Shown piece by piece: positions 9,756 through 20,026 of a DNA stretch of 56,206 nt. Source of the stretch: JAMDCX01 sp049977145 (GTDB lineage Bacteria; Planctomycetota; Phycisphaerae; WQYP01); assembly GCA_049977145.1 (NCBI GenBank), contig JBMFGW010000010.1, positions 1-56,206 of the forward strand, read 5' to 3'. Under the pieces are notes generated by a model that searched no databases, was not told the origin of the DNA, and was given only the letters and a program-made list of their open reading frames with translations. Both the position numbers and the translations under genes were made by a program. Numbering within the stretch: the stretch's first letter is position 1; every line of letters begins with the position of its first letter.

Positions 9756-10922
9756 TTATATCCGCAAGTTGGCAATCCGGCTTACCGCCTCGCGTAGACG
9801 CGTCTCATCCACAGTCAGCGCCATACGCAAATAGCCTTCCGCCGGCGGCCCGAAACCCGCGCCCGGGACCGTTACCACATTCGCCTCATCCAGCAGGCGA
9901 TTACATAAATCCATGGAACCAATGCCGGGTGGCGTATTGACCCAGCAGAAGAATCCTGCCGTGGGCCTACGGAAATTCCAGCCGATCGCCGCCAAACCGC
10001 CATGGAGTGTATCGCGGCGGCGGCGATAAATGTCCATCTGCCTTTTAACCTCCGGGTGATCATAATGCTCCAACGCCATTGTACCCGCCACTTGAATGGC
10101 ATTAAATTGCCCGGAATCTACATTCCCTTTCACTTGTCCTAACGCCGCCACCACCGCCGGATTGCCCACGGCCCAGCCGATACGCCAACCAGTCATATTG
10201 AAGCTCTTGGACAAAGAATGAAATTCAATGGCGACATCCATGGCTCCGGGGATCTGCAAAATGCTGCACGGGGGGTGCTCAAAATAGACCTCCCCGTATG
10301 CCAAATCGTTGGCGATGATCCAATGATATTGCTTCGCCATGGCCACCGCTTTTTCATAAAAACTCAACGGTGCGGTCGCCGCTGTGGGATTGTTGGGATA
10401 ATTCAACCACAGCAACCGTGTCTGCTGTCGTACATCTTCGGGAATAGCCGCCAAATCAGGGAGAAAATCGTTCTTTTCCAGCAAGGGCAGGTAAAAAACC
10501 CGGCCGCCGGAAAAAATCGCCCCGCCGGCATACACCGGATACCCCGGCTGCGGTACCAGCACCACATCTCCGGGGTTGATCACCGCCAATGGTAGATGGG
10601 CGATACCATCCTTGGAGCCGATGGTTGTGATGATATTTTGCTCGACATCCGCCGCCACACCGAATCGGCGTTGCATGAAGGCCGCCGCAGCTTTGCGAAA
10701 TGCGGGTACTCCCTCATCAAATGGATAACGATGATTTCTAGGATCGTAAATAGCCTTGGCCATTTCATCAATAATAAATTTATGCGTCGGCAAATCAGGA
10801 TCACCGACGCCCAGATTAATGACATCCTTGCCCGCCGCCAGAAGTTTTCGCTTTTTACGGTCAATTTCAATAAACAAATATGGCGGCAAAGCCTGTAAAC
10901 GTTGGGACTTGGTAAAAAACAT
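9756..10922 (-). CDS. dapL: LL-diaminopimelate aminotransferase-like class I PLP aminotransferase
   Basis: A 388-residue class I/II aminotransferase. Family DapL converts tetrahydrodipicolinate to LL-diaminopimelate for lysine and peptidoglycan synthesis. The start MFFTKSQRLQALPPYLF and the motif INLGVGDPDLPTH match the DapL/DapC-like branch. NYPNNPTAA is the substrate/PLP-binding loop, and SLSKSFNMTGWRIGW carries the Schiff-base lysine (around residue 235). An alanine/aspartate aminotransferase is the alternative, but the N-terminus favours DapL. The gene has its own upstream spacer, so it may be the first gene of the minus-strand group. Confidence 0.85.
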   Translation of the reverse strand: MFFTKSQRLQALPPYLFIEIDRKKRKLLAAGKDVINLGVGDPDLPTHKFIIDEMAKAIYDPRNHRYPFDEGVPAFRKAAAAFMQRRFGVAADVEQNIITTIGSKDGIAHLPLAVINPGDVVLVPQPGYPVYAGGAIFSGGRVFYLPLLEKNDFLPDLAAIPEDVRQQTRLLWLNYPNNPTAATAPLSFYEKAVAMAKQYHWIIANDLAYGEVYFEHPPCSILQIPGAMDVAIEFHSLSKSFNMTGWRIGWAVGNPAVVAALGQVKGNVDSGQFNAIQVAGTMALEHYDHPEVKRQMDIYRRRRDTLHGGLAAIGWNFRRPTAGFFCWVNTPPGIGSMDLCNRLLDEANVVTVPGAGFGPPAEGYLRMALTVDETRLREAVSRIANLRI

Positions 10923-11102
10923 CCGGAATACCTTTCCATTATGTGGAACCTATACGGTACCTTCCAAGCACCGGGCAGGTGTGCCAGTGTAAGAAATATT
11001 CAACTTCCGGTAAAGTACACCATTAAAATGGCGGAAACTTGCCGCCCAGCCTATAGCGGAATAAATGGGCAGTTGGATTAACTTTAACGGAGACGCATTG
11101 CA

Positions 11103-12356
11103 GTGATATTAGCCTATTACATTCAAACGCTTAATCCATTTATCTGGCAATGGGGAAACTCCGGCTTTGGCATTCGCTGGTATGGAACCGCCTATCTGTT
11201 GGGTTTTATTATTGCCTATCTGTTGATGAAAAGATTTATCCGCACTGGCCGCATGTTGCTGCCGATGGCGCAGTTGCCAGACTTTGTGCTCTTTGTCGCT
11301 ATTTTTGGAGTGTTAATCGGCGGGCGGTTGGGGGAGGCGATTCTTTACCGCCCTAGTATGTTTACTAATTTTTCTCCGCCTTTTCCATATTGGGGGTTAC
11401 TGAAAATTCAAGATGGCGGCATGGCGGCACATGGCGGCATTGTGGGAGTTTTTGTCGCAACGTGGTTTTTCGCCCGCCGCCGGGGATACCGTTTTTTGAA
11501 CCTGGTGGATTGCGGAGCGATGGTGGCCCCCATCGGCATATTTTTTGGCCGAATCGCCAACTTCATTAACGGTGAAGTTTATGGTCACATCTCCCATGCC
11601 CGATGGGCGGTGCAGTTTCCAACGGAATTAATTTATCAGTCCCAACCCCTCGATGCGCGTATCCGGCATTTAGCGGGCGCCATTGCGCCGAAACACCGCA
11701 ATTTGGCGCATTTTATGGATCAAAATCCGGTGGCGGGAATGGTACGTTATTTAAGTCGCCATCTGCAATGGCATCATCCGAGCCTGGCGACGGCATTGGG
11801 TTTGCATCCGAAAGAAGAAATCATCAAACTGGCCCATAGCGGTGTATCTCCATTCCTAAATGAGCAATTACGCCACATTCCGGATTTTTTACGTAAGATC
11901 CAACTTGATGTCCACGCCCGTCATTTGGCGGAGCAGGTAATGGTGCGCTATCCCAAACTGGCTGGCGCCATCCGCCGCAATCCCAATATGGAACTCATTA
12001 ATTTAGCTCGGCAAGGCAATGCATTCGTCATATCGCGTCTGCGTGATTTCCTCAATCCACGGATTCCCTCGCAACTCATTGAAGCATCCCTGGAGGGGTT
12101 GTTGCTTTTTCTGCTATGCTACTGGATTGGTTTGCGCTGGAAAAAAGAAGGAATCGCGGCCGCATCCTTCGCGGTACTCTATCCGATCATGCGGATGACT
12201 GGAGAACAATTCCGCGCTGGCGATCAGCCGAAACTAATTTTTGGCCACTGGATCAGTCTCGGCGATATTTATAGTTGGCCCATGTTGTTTCTGGGCCTGA
12301 TTTTTCTGATCTGGGCCATCCGGCGTCCGAACGTAAATATGTCGCCACCGCGCTAA
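11103..12356 (+). CDS. lgt: Prolipoprotein diacylglyceryl transferase with large internal insertion
   Basis: It starts at GTG 11103 and encodes 417 residues, against about 260-300 for typical Lgt. The enzyme adds diacylglycerol to the lipobox cysteine of lipoproteins, in the inner membrane. The core is clear: FGIRWYGTAYLLGF, GGRLGEAILY, QDGGMAAHGGIVGV (with the family His), GRIANFINGE(V)YG, and the C-terminal PSQLIEASLEGLLLFLL. Between QFPTELIY and PSQLIEA lies an insertion of about 130 residues, rich in His/Arg/Leu and helical, in what should be an extracytoplasmic loop. Its job is unknown. The window holds lipoprotein substrates (1562 and 25705). Confidence 0.9.
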   Translation: MILAYYIQTLNPFIWQWGNSGFGIRWYGTAYLLGFIIAYLLMKRFIRTGRMLLPMAQLPDFVLFVAIFGVLIGGRLGEAILYRPSMFTNFSPPFPYWGLLKIQDGGMAAHGGIVGVFVATWFFARRRGYRFLNLVDCGAMVAPIGIFFGRIANFINGEVYGHISHARWAVQFPTELIYQSQPLDARIRHLAGAIAPKHRNLAHFMDQNPVAGMVRYLSRHLQWHHPSLATALGLHPKEEIIKLAHSGVSPFLNEQLRHIPDFLRKIQLDVHARHLAEQVMVRYPKLAGAIRRNPNMELINLARQGNAFVISRLRDFLNPRIPSQLIEASLEGLLLFLLCYWIGLRWKKEGIAAASFAVLYPIMRMTGEQFRAGDQPKLIFGHWISLGDIYSWPMLFLGLIFLIWAIRRPNVNMSPPR

Positions 12357-12906
12357 GAGTCTGACCGGGTAGTCGCCATCTTGCCGGCTTAATTTGAACA
12401 GATTAATAACGGTCACATCGGTAAAACAAGTAGCAAAATACATGCCAATTCCATGTCTTTTCTCCCATTGTGATTGCACTTCCGATAAAATCATATCCTG
12501 ACATCTGGCCGAAAACTTTCCTGAATTGTACGAACAGTCTAAGTAATGTTATGTTGGGTTCAGGTAGAAATTGGGTGAAGATGGCATATCCACTACGTTA
12601 TACAATAAACCTTGTCGACAGAAAGTGCGCCCGATAGATGGTATACGGCGACGAATATCGGCGAAATTCCGGCGCCAGGTTACGCCGACGACTGAAATTG
12701 TTGAAAATTTATAATTGGGAAATTATTGTTGTTCTCTGGACAGTTGATGATAAATAATGTACGCAATAGCCTGGGAGATCCTAAATTGCACCATAGGAAT
12801 GCGGTGCGACGTAGAATGTGGTCTGAAATGTAATCAGTACTGTTGCTGCTAACGCAACAAAATATGGCCCGGTGGCAGAGTAATTTTTAAGGATTGGAAA
12901 AAAGCA
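12357..12906 (+). other. 550-bp gap between lgt and topA, no gene recognised
   Basis: I see no convincing coding frame, tRNA or known structured RNA here. AT-rich patches around 12690-12760 could hold the topA promoter, but I cannot fix a -35/-10 pair with confidence. Confidence 0.5.
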
Positions 12907-15633
12907 GTGGCGAAAACAATAAAACCCAATGGCGCGGTTCTGGTGATTGTGGAGTCTCCAGCTAAGGCCAAAACCATCAATAAGTATCTTGGGGCAGGCT
13001 ATATAGTTAAGGCCTCCATGGGACATGTACGGGATTTGCCACAAAAAGGCATGGGCGTGGATATTGAGAAAGACTTTGCCCCGACCTACGAAGTACTTGC
13101 CAGCCGCAAGAAGCTTGTCAGTGAATTAAAAGCGGCAACGCGTGGCTCCAATGAGGTTTATCTGGCCACCGACTTGGACCGTGAGGGAGAGGCCATCGCC
13201 TGGCATTTAAGCCAAGCTATGAATCTCGATGAACGCATGGTCAAGCGAGTGGTGTTCAACGAAATTACAAAAACCGCCATTCTTAAAGCCTTTGAGAATC
13301 CTCGATTGATTGATTCGGACAAAGTCAATGCGCAGCAGGCGCGGCGTATTTTGGATCGGTTGGTGGGGTATAAGGTTTCGCCGCTGTTGTGGAAAAAAGT
13401 GGCCCGCGGTTTATCCGCCGGGCGGGTACAAAGCGTGGCGGTAAAACTCATCGTGGACCGGGAACATGAAATTAACACGTTTATTCCCGATGAATACTGG
13501 AAACTTCAGGCGGTGTTCACGACCAATCTGAAGACGGCTGGTGATCTGGCGGTGCAATGGCGGGAGTTCCTATCCGTGCCGGAGGAGGAAGAAGCGGATG
13601 ACGGGACGGATTCCGCCGCGGCCAGCGGACCTTCAGGCGCGGAAAAAAGGCAATGGCTGGCGGATAACCAGGCGTTTAAGGCTTTGCTGGTGGAGTTTGA
13701 CGGTAAAAAATTCGACCCTAAGAATGTGGTCGATGCGCAACGGGCGGCCGTCGCGGTGGGCTTGCGGCAAGTGACGGTTAAAACCGTTGAAAATGATGGA
13801 AGCAACGGTCCACGCGGTATTCCCAACAAAGGCCCGGCGCAGAAGCTGGCCATCGTTTCCGGTATGGTTCCAGCACCCGGTGTCGACGTGCCGGAATTCC
13901 GAGTGCGATCGCTGAATACCAAACCATCTGTTTCCCGTCCGCCGGGGCCATTCAGCACCAGTACGCTCCAGCAGGCGGCCAGCAATCAGCTTGGCTTTGG
14001 CGCGCAGCGTACCATGCGTGTGGCGCAGCAGTTGTATGAGGGAGTGGAATTGCCGGGGCAGGGCGCGGTGGGGTTGATTACGTACATGCGCACGGATTCG
14101 CAAAACCTCAGCGTTGAGGCGTTGAAAATGGCGCGGGGCTTTATTGCAAACAATTTTGGCCCGGCGTATGTACCGGAAAAGCCGAATGTGTTTGCATCGC
14201 GTGCAGGGGCGCAGGAAGCCCATGAGGCCATTCGCCCCACCGATGCGTCACTGACTCCTGCGGATTTGCGTGGGGCCTTAAGTGAAGAGCAATTCCGTTT
14301 GTATGACCTGATCTGGAAGCGGTTTATCGCCTGTCAGATGATGCCCGCGCAATGGCTGGTAACCGAAGCGATGATCGAATGTCGGCCCGCCGGAAATGCC
14401 GCCGTTGATGCGGCGCTTCTGCCGTTGTTTAAGGCTACCGGGCGGTCGCTGAAATTTGATGGTTATACGCGCGTGGCGGGGGTTTGGTCGCGTAATGATG
14501 ATCAGGTTTTACCGGCATTGGCTGAACGGCAGCGTGTGGCTCCGCTGGACCTTACGCCCACGCAGCATTTTACCAGTCCGCCGCCGCGGTATACCGAAGC
14601 CAGTTTGGTCAAGGCCTTGGAAATCGAAGGTATTGGCCGGCCCAGCACGTATGCGACCATTATTCAGACCATTCAAGATCGGAATTATGTACTGCTACGC
14701 GACCGGCGTTTTTTCGCCTCTGATCTGGGCATTAAAGTCACCGAGAAACTCATAGAGGGTTTTCCGGATTTAATGGAATTGGGATTTACCCGCCGCATTG
14801 AAGCGGAACTCGATGCGGTGGAGGAAGCGCATAAAAACTGGGTGGAAGTTGTGCGTGAATTTTATGAGCCGCTGGCCCGTGATCTGGCCACCGCGGAAAC
14901 TCGCATGACGCACGCCCGCGCGGAAGCCACCCCTTCGGAATACACATGCCCAAAGTGCGGAGCCATGATGACGTATCGTCTTTCCAAACGGGGGAAAATG
15001 TTTCTTTCCTGCTCGCGCTATCCGGAATGTGACGGGGCGATGAATGTGGATCGTCAAGGCAAACCTGTGCTGTTGGAAGTAACTGAGTACAAATGTCCCA
15101 GTTGTGGTAAGCCCATGATCAAACGCAGCGGGCGTTTTGGGCCGTTTCTAGGCTGTTCGGGTTATCCTGAATGTAAAACTCTGCAGCAGGTGGATCGCAA
15201 AACTGGATTGCCGCTGCCGCCGAAACCACCGCCCAAAGCCACTGGGCTTAAGTGTCCCAAATGTCATAAAAAAGAATTGGTGGTGCGGGCGGGCAAGCGG
15301 GGCGAGTTTTTAAGTTGTTCTGGCTATCCCAAATGCCGAATGACCCTGCCAGTGGAACGCTTGGATGAATTCCTGAAACTTCAGGCTGCGGGCCAATGGC
15401 CGCCAGCTGATATCCCAGGTAAGGCCGGTGGGAAGGTAGACGCTGCGCAGCGATCCAAGAATAACAATCAAAAAAAAGGATCCGGCGGGGACATGACGGA
15501 TGGCAGGACCATGTCGAAGCAAGTGGCGCGGACGGCAGATCAGCAAACAACCGACGCTCCTGACGTCATCGACGTGGTGGAAACCAAGCTGGTCAAACGT
15601 TTTCCACAGGGGCGGCGCGTAAAGACCAAATAA
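12907..15633 (+). CDS. topA: DNA topoisomerase I (type IA)
   Basis: A 908-residue protein starts at GTG 12907. It relaxes negative supercoils by cutting one strand. The Toprim domain begins at VIVESPAKAKTI and has the acidic TDLDREGEAIAWH motif. The catalytic tyrosine is Tyr393 in GLITYMRTDS. GIGRPSTYATII closes the core. The C-terminus has three Cys4 zinc-ribbon repeats (CPKC...CDG, CPSC...CK, CPKC...CR), then a Lys-rich tail. Compared with E. coli there is an acidic, low-complexity insertion (residues about 220-245) in the arch region. It stands alone, with a long spacer upstream and the ABC importer downstream. Confidence 0.97.
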   Translation: MAKTIKPNGAVLVIVESPAKAKTINKYLGAGYIVKASMGHVRDLPQKGMGVDIEKDFAPTYEVLASRKKLVSELKAATRGSNEVYLATDLDREGEAIAWHLSQAMNLDERMVKRVVFNEITKTAILKAFENPRLIDSDKVNAQQARRILDRLVGYKVSPLLWKKVARGLSAGRVQSVAVKLIVDREHEINTFIPDEYWKLQAVFTTNLKTAGDLAVQWREFLSVPEEEEADDGTDSAAASGPSGAEKRQWLADNQAFKALLVEFDGKKFDPKNVVDAQRAAVAVGLRQVTVKTVENDGSNGPRGIPNKGPAQKLAIVSGMVPAPGVDVPEFRVRSLNTKPSVSRPPGPFSTSTLQQAASNQLGFGAQRTMRVAQQLYEGVELPGQGAVGLITYMRTDSQNLSVEALKMARGFIANNFGPAYVPEKPNVFASRAGAQEAHEAIRPTDASLTPADLRGALSEEQFRLYDLIWKRFIACQMMPAQWLVTEAMIECRPAGNAAVDAALLPLFKATGRSLKFDGYTRVAGVWSRNDDQVLPALAERQRVAPLDLTPTQHFTSPPPRYTEASLVKALEIEGIGRPSTYATIIQTIQDRNYVLLRDRRFFASDLGIKVTEKLIEGFPDLMELGFTRRIEAELDAVEEAHKNWVEVVREFYEPLARDLATAETRMTHARAEATPSEYTCPKCGAMMTYRLSKRGKMFLSCSRYPECDGAMNVDRQGKPVLLEVTEYKCPSCGKPMIKRSGRFGPFLGCSGYPECKTLQQVDRKTGLPLPPKPPPKATGLKCPKCHKKELVVRAGKRGEFLSCSGYPKCRMTLPVERLDEFLKLQAAGQWPPADIPGKAGGKVDAAQRSKNNNQKKGSGGDMTDGRTMSKQVARTADQQTTDAPDVIDVVETKLVKRFPQGRRVKTK

Positions 15634-15702
15634 TCCCCAAACTGGATAACACATGACATCCTGTATATAAAATAGCTTGCGTGCCAGGTGTTGAGGTTTG
15701 TC

Positions 15703-17130
15703 GTGAAGCGGATGCTGAAAAATCTCGGCTTCGTTATATTGCTGATTCCGGCCATGGCTATTTTGTTCTTCGGCCCGCGGCAGCAGGCCCACGTGCCTGC
15801 CGGTCGCGTCCTGGTAACCTACTGGGATAAATGGACCGGTCCGGAAGAACAGCAGATGCAGACCATTGTTGATGACTTTAACGCCGGTGTGGGTCGCAAA
15901 GATCGCATTTACGTGGAATTTGTATCCATGGCGGATATTAATAAAAAGACACTGATCGCCACGGCGGCGGGAGTTCCGCCGGACGTCGCGGGATTATGGG
16001 ACAATGATATTGCGCAGTTTGCTTCGCTGGGAGCGTTGACCCCGCTGGGACAATTGGCGCGGGAACATGGCATTACGCGAAAAACTTATCAAAAGGTTTA
16101 CTGGCGGGCTTGTCATTACCACGGGCGACTCTATGCCCTGATTAGTACCCCCGCGGATATCGCCTTATTTTATAACAAACTGATTTTCCGGAAGGATGCT
16201 GCCAAGTTGCGTGCAGCGGGACTGAATCCCAATGCGGCGCCCCAAACTATTCAGCAGTTGAACGCGTACGCGCATGTGCTTACCAAATTCGGACCGCATG
16301 GTCATTTGCGGCGTGCAGGTTTTCTGCCCACGGAACCGGGTTGGTATTATCCGGAAGTATTTTTCTGGTTCGGCGGGCATATATGGAATGCCAAAACCCA
16401 TAAATTCACGCTTACCAGCCCGCAGGATATCGCGGCCTTCCGCTGGATCGCCGGTTATTCCAAGTGGCTGGGGCCGAATGTCATCAGCTCGTTCTCCTCG
16501 GGGCAGGGAAATTTCGATTCGGCGGAAAACCCTTTTTTGTCAGGTACGTTGGTCATGGAGCTGCAGGGGCCTTGGATGGCCAATTATATCTACACCTACA
16601 ACAAAAAGTTTTCCACTCTGCGCTGGCCCAATGTTAAAGCCTTAACCATGCCTTTGTCGCAGCGGATGAAGAATTACGGATGGGCGGTGGCTCCTTTTCC
16701 AACGGCGGTGCCGGGATTGAAAAATGTTTCGTACTGCGGGTTCGATGCACTGGTTATTCCACGCGGCGCCAAACATGTTCAACAGGCCTTCACTTTTATT
16801 GCCTATCTTCAAAGTCAACCGGTCATGGAGCGGCTGTGCAGTATGATGAGTAAAAACTCGCCTCTGCGAAAAGTCAGCAAAAACTTTATTGAACATAATC
16901 CAAATCCCTACATCAGTGTCTTTCAGATGTTGGCCGCCAGTCCCAATGCCCGCGGATTGCCGCATATTCCCATTATGCCCCAGGTTGCTAACGAACTAAA
17001 TACTGAAGCGCAGGCGGTGGCCTTGCTGGAACGAACTCCGACTGATGCTTTGCGCAGGGCCCAACACCGCCTGCAGCAGGAATACGACAGCTACGAACGC
17101 GTTGTGCAGTTGCGACGGGAGCAGCGATGA
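15703..17130 (+). CDS. ABC transporter extracellular solute-binding protein (sugar type)
   Basis: I choose GTG 15703, six bases after GAGG (15693-15696); upstream GTG 15688 has no ribosome site. The 475-residue product opens with a signal/anchor helix (LGFVILLIPAMAILFFG) and then the family-1 binding-protein pattern (VTYWDKWTGPEEQQM, VDDFNAG, DVAGLWDNDIAQFASLG, ISTPADIALFYN). It should bind a sugar or oligosaccharide outside the membrane and hand it to the two permeases that follow. No lipobox is visible, so it may be membrane-anchored. The glycosidases at the left end may produce its ligand, but that is only a guess. Confidence 0.9.
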   Translation: MKRMLKNLGFVILLIPAMAILFFGPRQQAHVPAGRVLVTYWDKWTGPEEQQMQTIVDDFNAGVGRKDRIYVEFVSMADINKKTLIATAAGVPPDVAGLWDNDIAQFASLGALTPLGQLAREHGITRKTYQKVYWRACHYHGRLYALISTPADIALFYNKLIFRKDAAKLRAAGLNPNAAPQTIQQLNAYAHVLTKFGPHGHLRRAGFLPTEPGWYYPEVFFWFGGHIWNAKTHKFTLTSPQDIAAFRWIAGYSKWLGPNVISSFSSGQGNFDSAENPFLSGTLVMELQGPWMANYIYTYNKKFSTLRWPNVKALTMPLSQRMKNYGWAVAPFPTAVPGLKNVSYCGFDALVIPRGAKHVQQAFTFIAYLQSQPVMERLCSMMSKNSPLRKVSKNFIEHNPNPYISVFQMLAASPNARGLPHIPIMPQVANELNTEAQAVALLERTPTDALRRAQHRLQQEYDSYERVVQLRREQR

Positions 17131-17189
17131 TCATGCTGCGGGATTGCGGTGGTGGTGGAAAGCGGCTCTGGGATGGAGGAAATCGCTGA

Positions 17190-18080
17190 ATGGTTCATTG
17201 GCGAAGAGAAATCAAACAGACGCTCAAGGGGATGGCTTTTCTTTCCCCGTGGCTAATTGGCTTTGCGCTGTTTATGGCTTTGCCGATTGGGCTGTCGTTC
17301 TATTTAAGTTTCTGCAATTATCCTCTGCTGCAACCGCCGGTATTTGTTGGCTTGCGAAACTACCATGCGATGTGGCATGATTCAGTATTTTGGGAGTGTT
17401 TGCGCAATACCGGTTATTATGCGCTTCTGACTTTACCGCCGGGAATGGTGCTCGCCATTGGCATGGCCTTATTGCTCAATAGCCGTGTACGCGGAGTAAC
17501 CATCTATCGGGCGATTATTTTTCTGCCGTCGCTGGTTCCGTTGGTCGCTTCGTCAATGGTCTGGCTGTGGTTGTTTAATACTCGTTTGGGATTAGTGAAT
17601 ACGTTTTTGCGGTATCTGGGAGTGGCGCATCCTCCGGGCTGGTTGACAACTACCCAATGGGCCATGCCGGCCCTGGCCATCATGAGTTTCTGGGGGCTGG
17701 GAAACACCATTGTAATCTACCTGGCGGGCTTGCAAAATGTTCCAGCCGAGTTGTATGAGGCGGCGGAAATTGATGGAGCCAGCCCGGCACGCCAGATCTG
17801 GCATGTCACCTTGCCGGGAATTTCTCCGGTAATATTCTTTAATCTGATCATGGCAATCATCGCGGTGGTGCAAAATTTTACGGTGCCCTATGTGATGACC
17901 CAAGGCGGTCCCGACCGTGCCACCTACTTATTGACAATGTATCTTTATGATAATGCGTTCAGTTTTTTGCACATGGGGTATGCCAGCGCCATCGCCTGGG
18001 TGGAGTTGTTAATCGTGCTGTTTCTGACGGCTCTGGCGTTCTGGAGCAGCCGTCACTGGGTTTATTATCAGGGAAAGTGA
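17190..18080 (+). CDS. Sugar ABC transporter permease, MalF/UgpA type
   Basis: A 296-residue permease with six predicted membrane helices and a GGAGG site just before ATG 17190. The EAA motif that docks the ATPase is visible as EAAEIDGASPARQIWHVTLP. The N-terminal pattern (LSPWLIGFALFMALPIGLS) is typical of the CUT1 sugar family. It lies between the binding protein and the second permease in one operon. No ATPase gene is present nearby; CUT1 systems often share an MsmK-type ATPase encoded elsewhere. Confidence 0.93.
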   Translation: MVHWRREIKQTLKGMAFLSPWLIGFALFMALPIGLSFYLSFCNYPLLQPPVFVGLRNYHAMWHDSVFWECLRNTGYYALLTLPPGMVLAIGMALLLNSRVRGVTIYRAIIFLPSLVPLVASSMVWLWLFNTRLGLVNTFLRYLGVAHPPGWLTTTQWAMPALAIMSFWGLGNTIVIYLAGLQNVPAELYEAAEIDGASPARQIWHVTLPGISPVIFFNLIMAIIAVVQNFTVPYVMTQGGPDRATYLLTMYLYDNAFSFLHMGYASAIAWVELLIVLFLTALAFWSSRHWVYYQGK

Positions 18081-18089
18081 GGTTGGAGT

Positions 18090-19037
18090 ATGAACCATCC
18101 GAACCATCGTGTATCCGGTCGGCGGCGCATAGCGGACGGCTCCCGCGCCGCCGGGCGATCGTTGAATCGTTCCGGTCCCGCGGCGCGGCGGCCGGTGTTG
18201 GCCAGGCTGGGCCATCACGCGGTGTTGATCATGGCATCGCTTGTTGCGCTGATCCCGTTCCTGTGGATGCTTGATACGAGTTTCAAAAACGAAACCGGCG
18301 CCACGCGTTATCCACCCGATCTGATTTCCACTCCCTTCCGCTGGCAGAATTACATTAACCTCTTCGCGCAGCGCCAGTACCACATGCTGCTCTGGGCACG
18401 CAACAGTCTGACTATTGCCGCACTCGTGGTGCTTGGAACCACTATTTCCAGCGCCCTGGTGGCCTATGGATTTGCCAAGATACGCTTCCGCGGGCGGGGG
18501 CTTTTATTTGGCTTGATGTTGTCCACCATGATGATTCCGTTTCCGGTAACCATGGTGTCTATGTTTATTATCTTCAAATGGCTCGGTGATCACACCGGGA
18601 TTGCATGGCTGGGGACGTTCCGCCCGTTGTGGGTACCCTACTGGTTTGGATCGGCCTTCAGCATTTTTATGCTGCGGCAATTTTTTATGACCATTCCGGA
18701 TGAACTATCTGAAGCAGCACGTATCGACGGTTGTTCAGAACTTGGAATATTTTTGCGTATTATTCTTCCGCTTTCCCGTCCGGCGATCAGTGCGGTTGCG
18801 CTATTTGCTTTTCTTGGAGTCTGGAATGATTTTCTCGGACCGCTGGTTTATCTCCAACATGCACGCCAGTTTACACTGGCGCTGGGGTTGGAGGCGTTTG
18901 AATCCCAATTGGGTGGTAGCCAGTGGAACTTGCTTATGGCCGCCAGTGTGCTGGTTATTTTGCCGGTGGTGATTCTGTTTTTTGTTGCGCAGCGCTCTTT
19001 TCTGCGTGGTATTGCCACTACGGGTATGAAGGGATGA
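18090..19037 (+). CDS. Sugar ABC transporter permease, MalG/UgpE type
   Basis: A 315-residue permease starting ten bases after the first permease, with a GGAG site. It has an Arg-rich N-terminal tail of about 45 residues, longer than usual, followed by six helices. The EAA loop reads ELSEAARIDGCSELGIFLRIILP. Together with the preceding gene it forms the heterodimeric membrane channel of a CUT1 importer. The Arg-rich tail is unusual; a later start around residue 45 is possible but lacks a better ribosome site. Confidence 0.93.
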   Translation: MNHPNHRVSGRRRIADGSRAAGRSLNRSGPAARRPVLARLGHHAVLIMASLVALIPFLWMLDTSFKNETGATRYPPDLISTPFRWQNYINLFAQRQYHMLLWARNSLTIAALVVLGTTISSALVAYGFAKIRFRGRGLLFGLMLSTMMIPFPVTMVSMFIIFKWLGDHTGIAWLGTFRPLWVPYWFGSAFSIFMLRQFFMTIPDELSEAARIDGCSELGIFLRIILPLSRPAISAVALFAFLGVWNDFLGPLVYLQHARQFTLALGLEAFESQLGGSQWNLLMAASVLVILPVVILFFVAQRSFLRGIATTGMKG

Positions 19038-19163
19038 AGGCATACTCCGACCTTGGCGATGCAATTTCATGCCAATGCGGGGATGGTTTTGTCAATGCCG
19101 CAGTTCGGGTATACTCGGCGGCTGTTTACAGGATATGGAATTAGCGCTTGAAAGGATTGGTTC

Positions 19164-19991
19164 ATGTTTGATCGAAAAATTGTTTTTAACGCTTCCTTGC
19201 CGCGGTCGGGTTCTACACTGATGCAGAATATTCTGGCTCAGAATCCGCGTTTTTATTGTACGCCGACCAGCGGCGTCATTGATCTAATGTTGGCTTCGCG
19301 AAAATATTACACGGAATTGGCGGAATTCAAGGCCCAGGACCCCGACCTGATGCAAAAGGGTTTCCTAAATTATTGCCGCTATGCCATCAATGGATTTTAT
19401 GAAGGCGTAACGGACAAACCGGTGTGCGTGGACAAGTGTCGCAGTTGGTTTCACTATCATGATTGGGTGAAGCAATTTGTGCCGAATCCCAAGTATATTG
19501 TTTGCGTCCGTGATCTGCGCGCCATTCTTTCCTCCATGGAAAAACTGTTTCGGAAAAATCGTGATCGCGCCGATGCGGATGAAGTTACCGGCACGTTAAC
19601 GATGATTACCGTCAATAACCGGGTGATGCGCTGGCTTAATGGTCCGCCGGTTGGTATCGCCATTGGCCGATTGATTGAAGCCATTCAAACCAATCTGGTC
19701 AAGCAGCTTCATGTGGTACGTTTTGAAGATCTGACCATCAATCCCACCGAGGTGATGAAACGCGTATATGATTATTTGGAAGAACCTTATTTTGCACACG
19801 ATTTTAACAACGTGGCCCAGATGACTCAGGAGAACGATCAGTATCATACCATTTATGGCGATCATCGGATTCGCCGCAAAGTCGAGCCGGTAACTCCTGA
19901 TTTTGTGGATGTGCTCGGGAGGGATTTGTGTAATATGGTGCGAACCAATTATGCTCTATTTTATAATGCGTTCTATCCCGACAAACGCTGA
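19164..19991 (+). CDS. Sulfotransferase family protein
   Basis: A 275-residue protein starting at ATG 19164 after AAAGGA. The N-terminal SLPRSGSTLMQNIL is the 5'-phosphosulfate-binding loop of PAPS-dependent sulfotransferases, and VCVRDLRAILSSMEKLF matches the 3'-phosphate-binding region. It probably transfers sulfate to a carbohydrate, lipid or protein; the acceptor cannot be read. The 126-base upstream spacer contains a possible -10 (TATACT near 19110), so it may be transcribed apart from the ABC importer. Sulfated glycan metabolism is common in Planctomycetes. Confidence 0.82.
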   Translation: MFDRKIVFNASLPRSGSTLMQNILAQNPRFYCTPTSGVIDLMLASRKYYTELAEFKAQDPDLMQKGFLNYCRYAINGFYEGVTDKPVCVDKCRSWFHYHDWVKQFVPNPKYIVCVRDLRAILSSMEKLFRKNRDRADADEVTGTLTMITVNNRVMRWLNGPPVGIAIGRLIEAIQTNLVKQLHVVRFEDLTINPTEVMKRVYDYLEEPYFAHDFNNVAQMTQENDQYHTIYGDHRIRRKVEPVTPDFVDVLGRDLCNMVRTNYALFYNAFYPDKR

Positions 19992-20026
19992 TACGCTGGA
20001 TTGTGGAATCAGTCGGAATAAAATCT

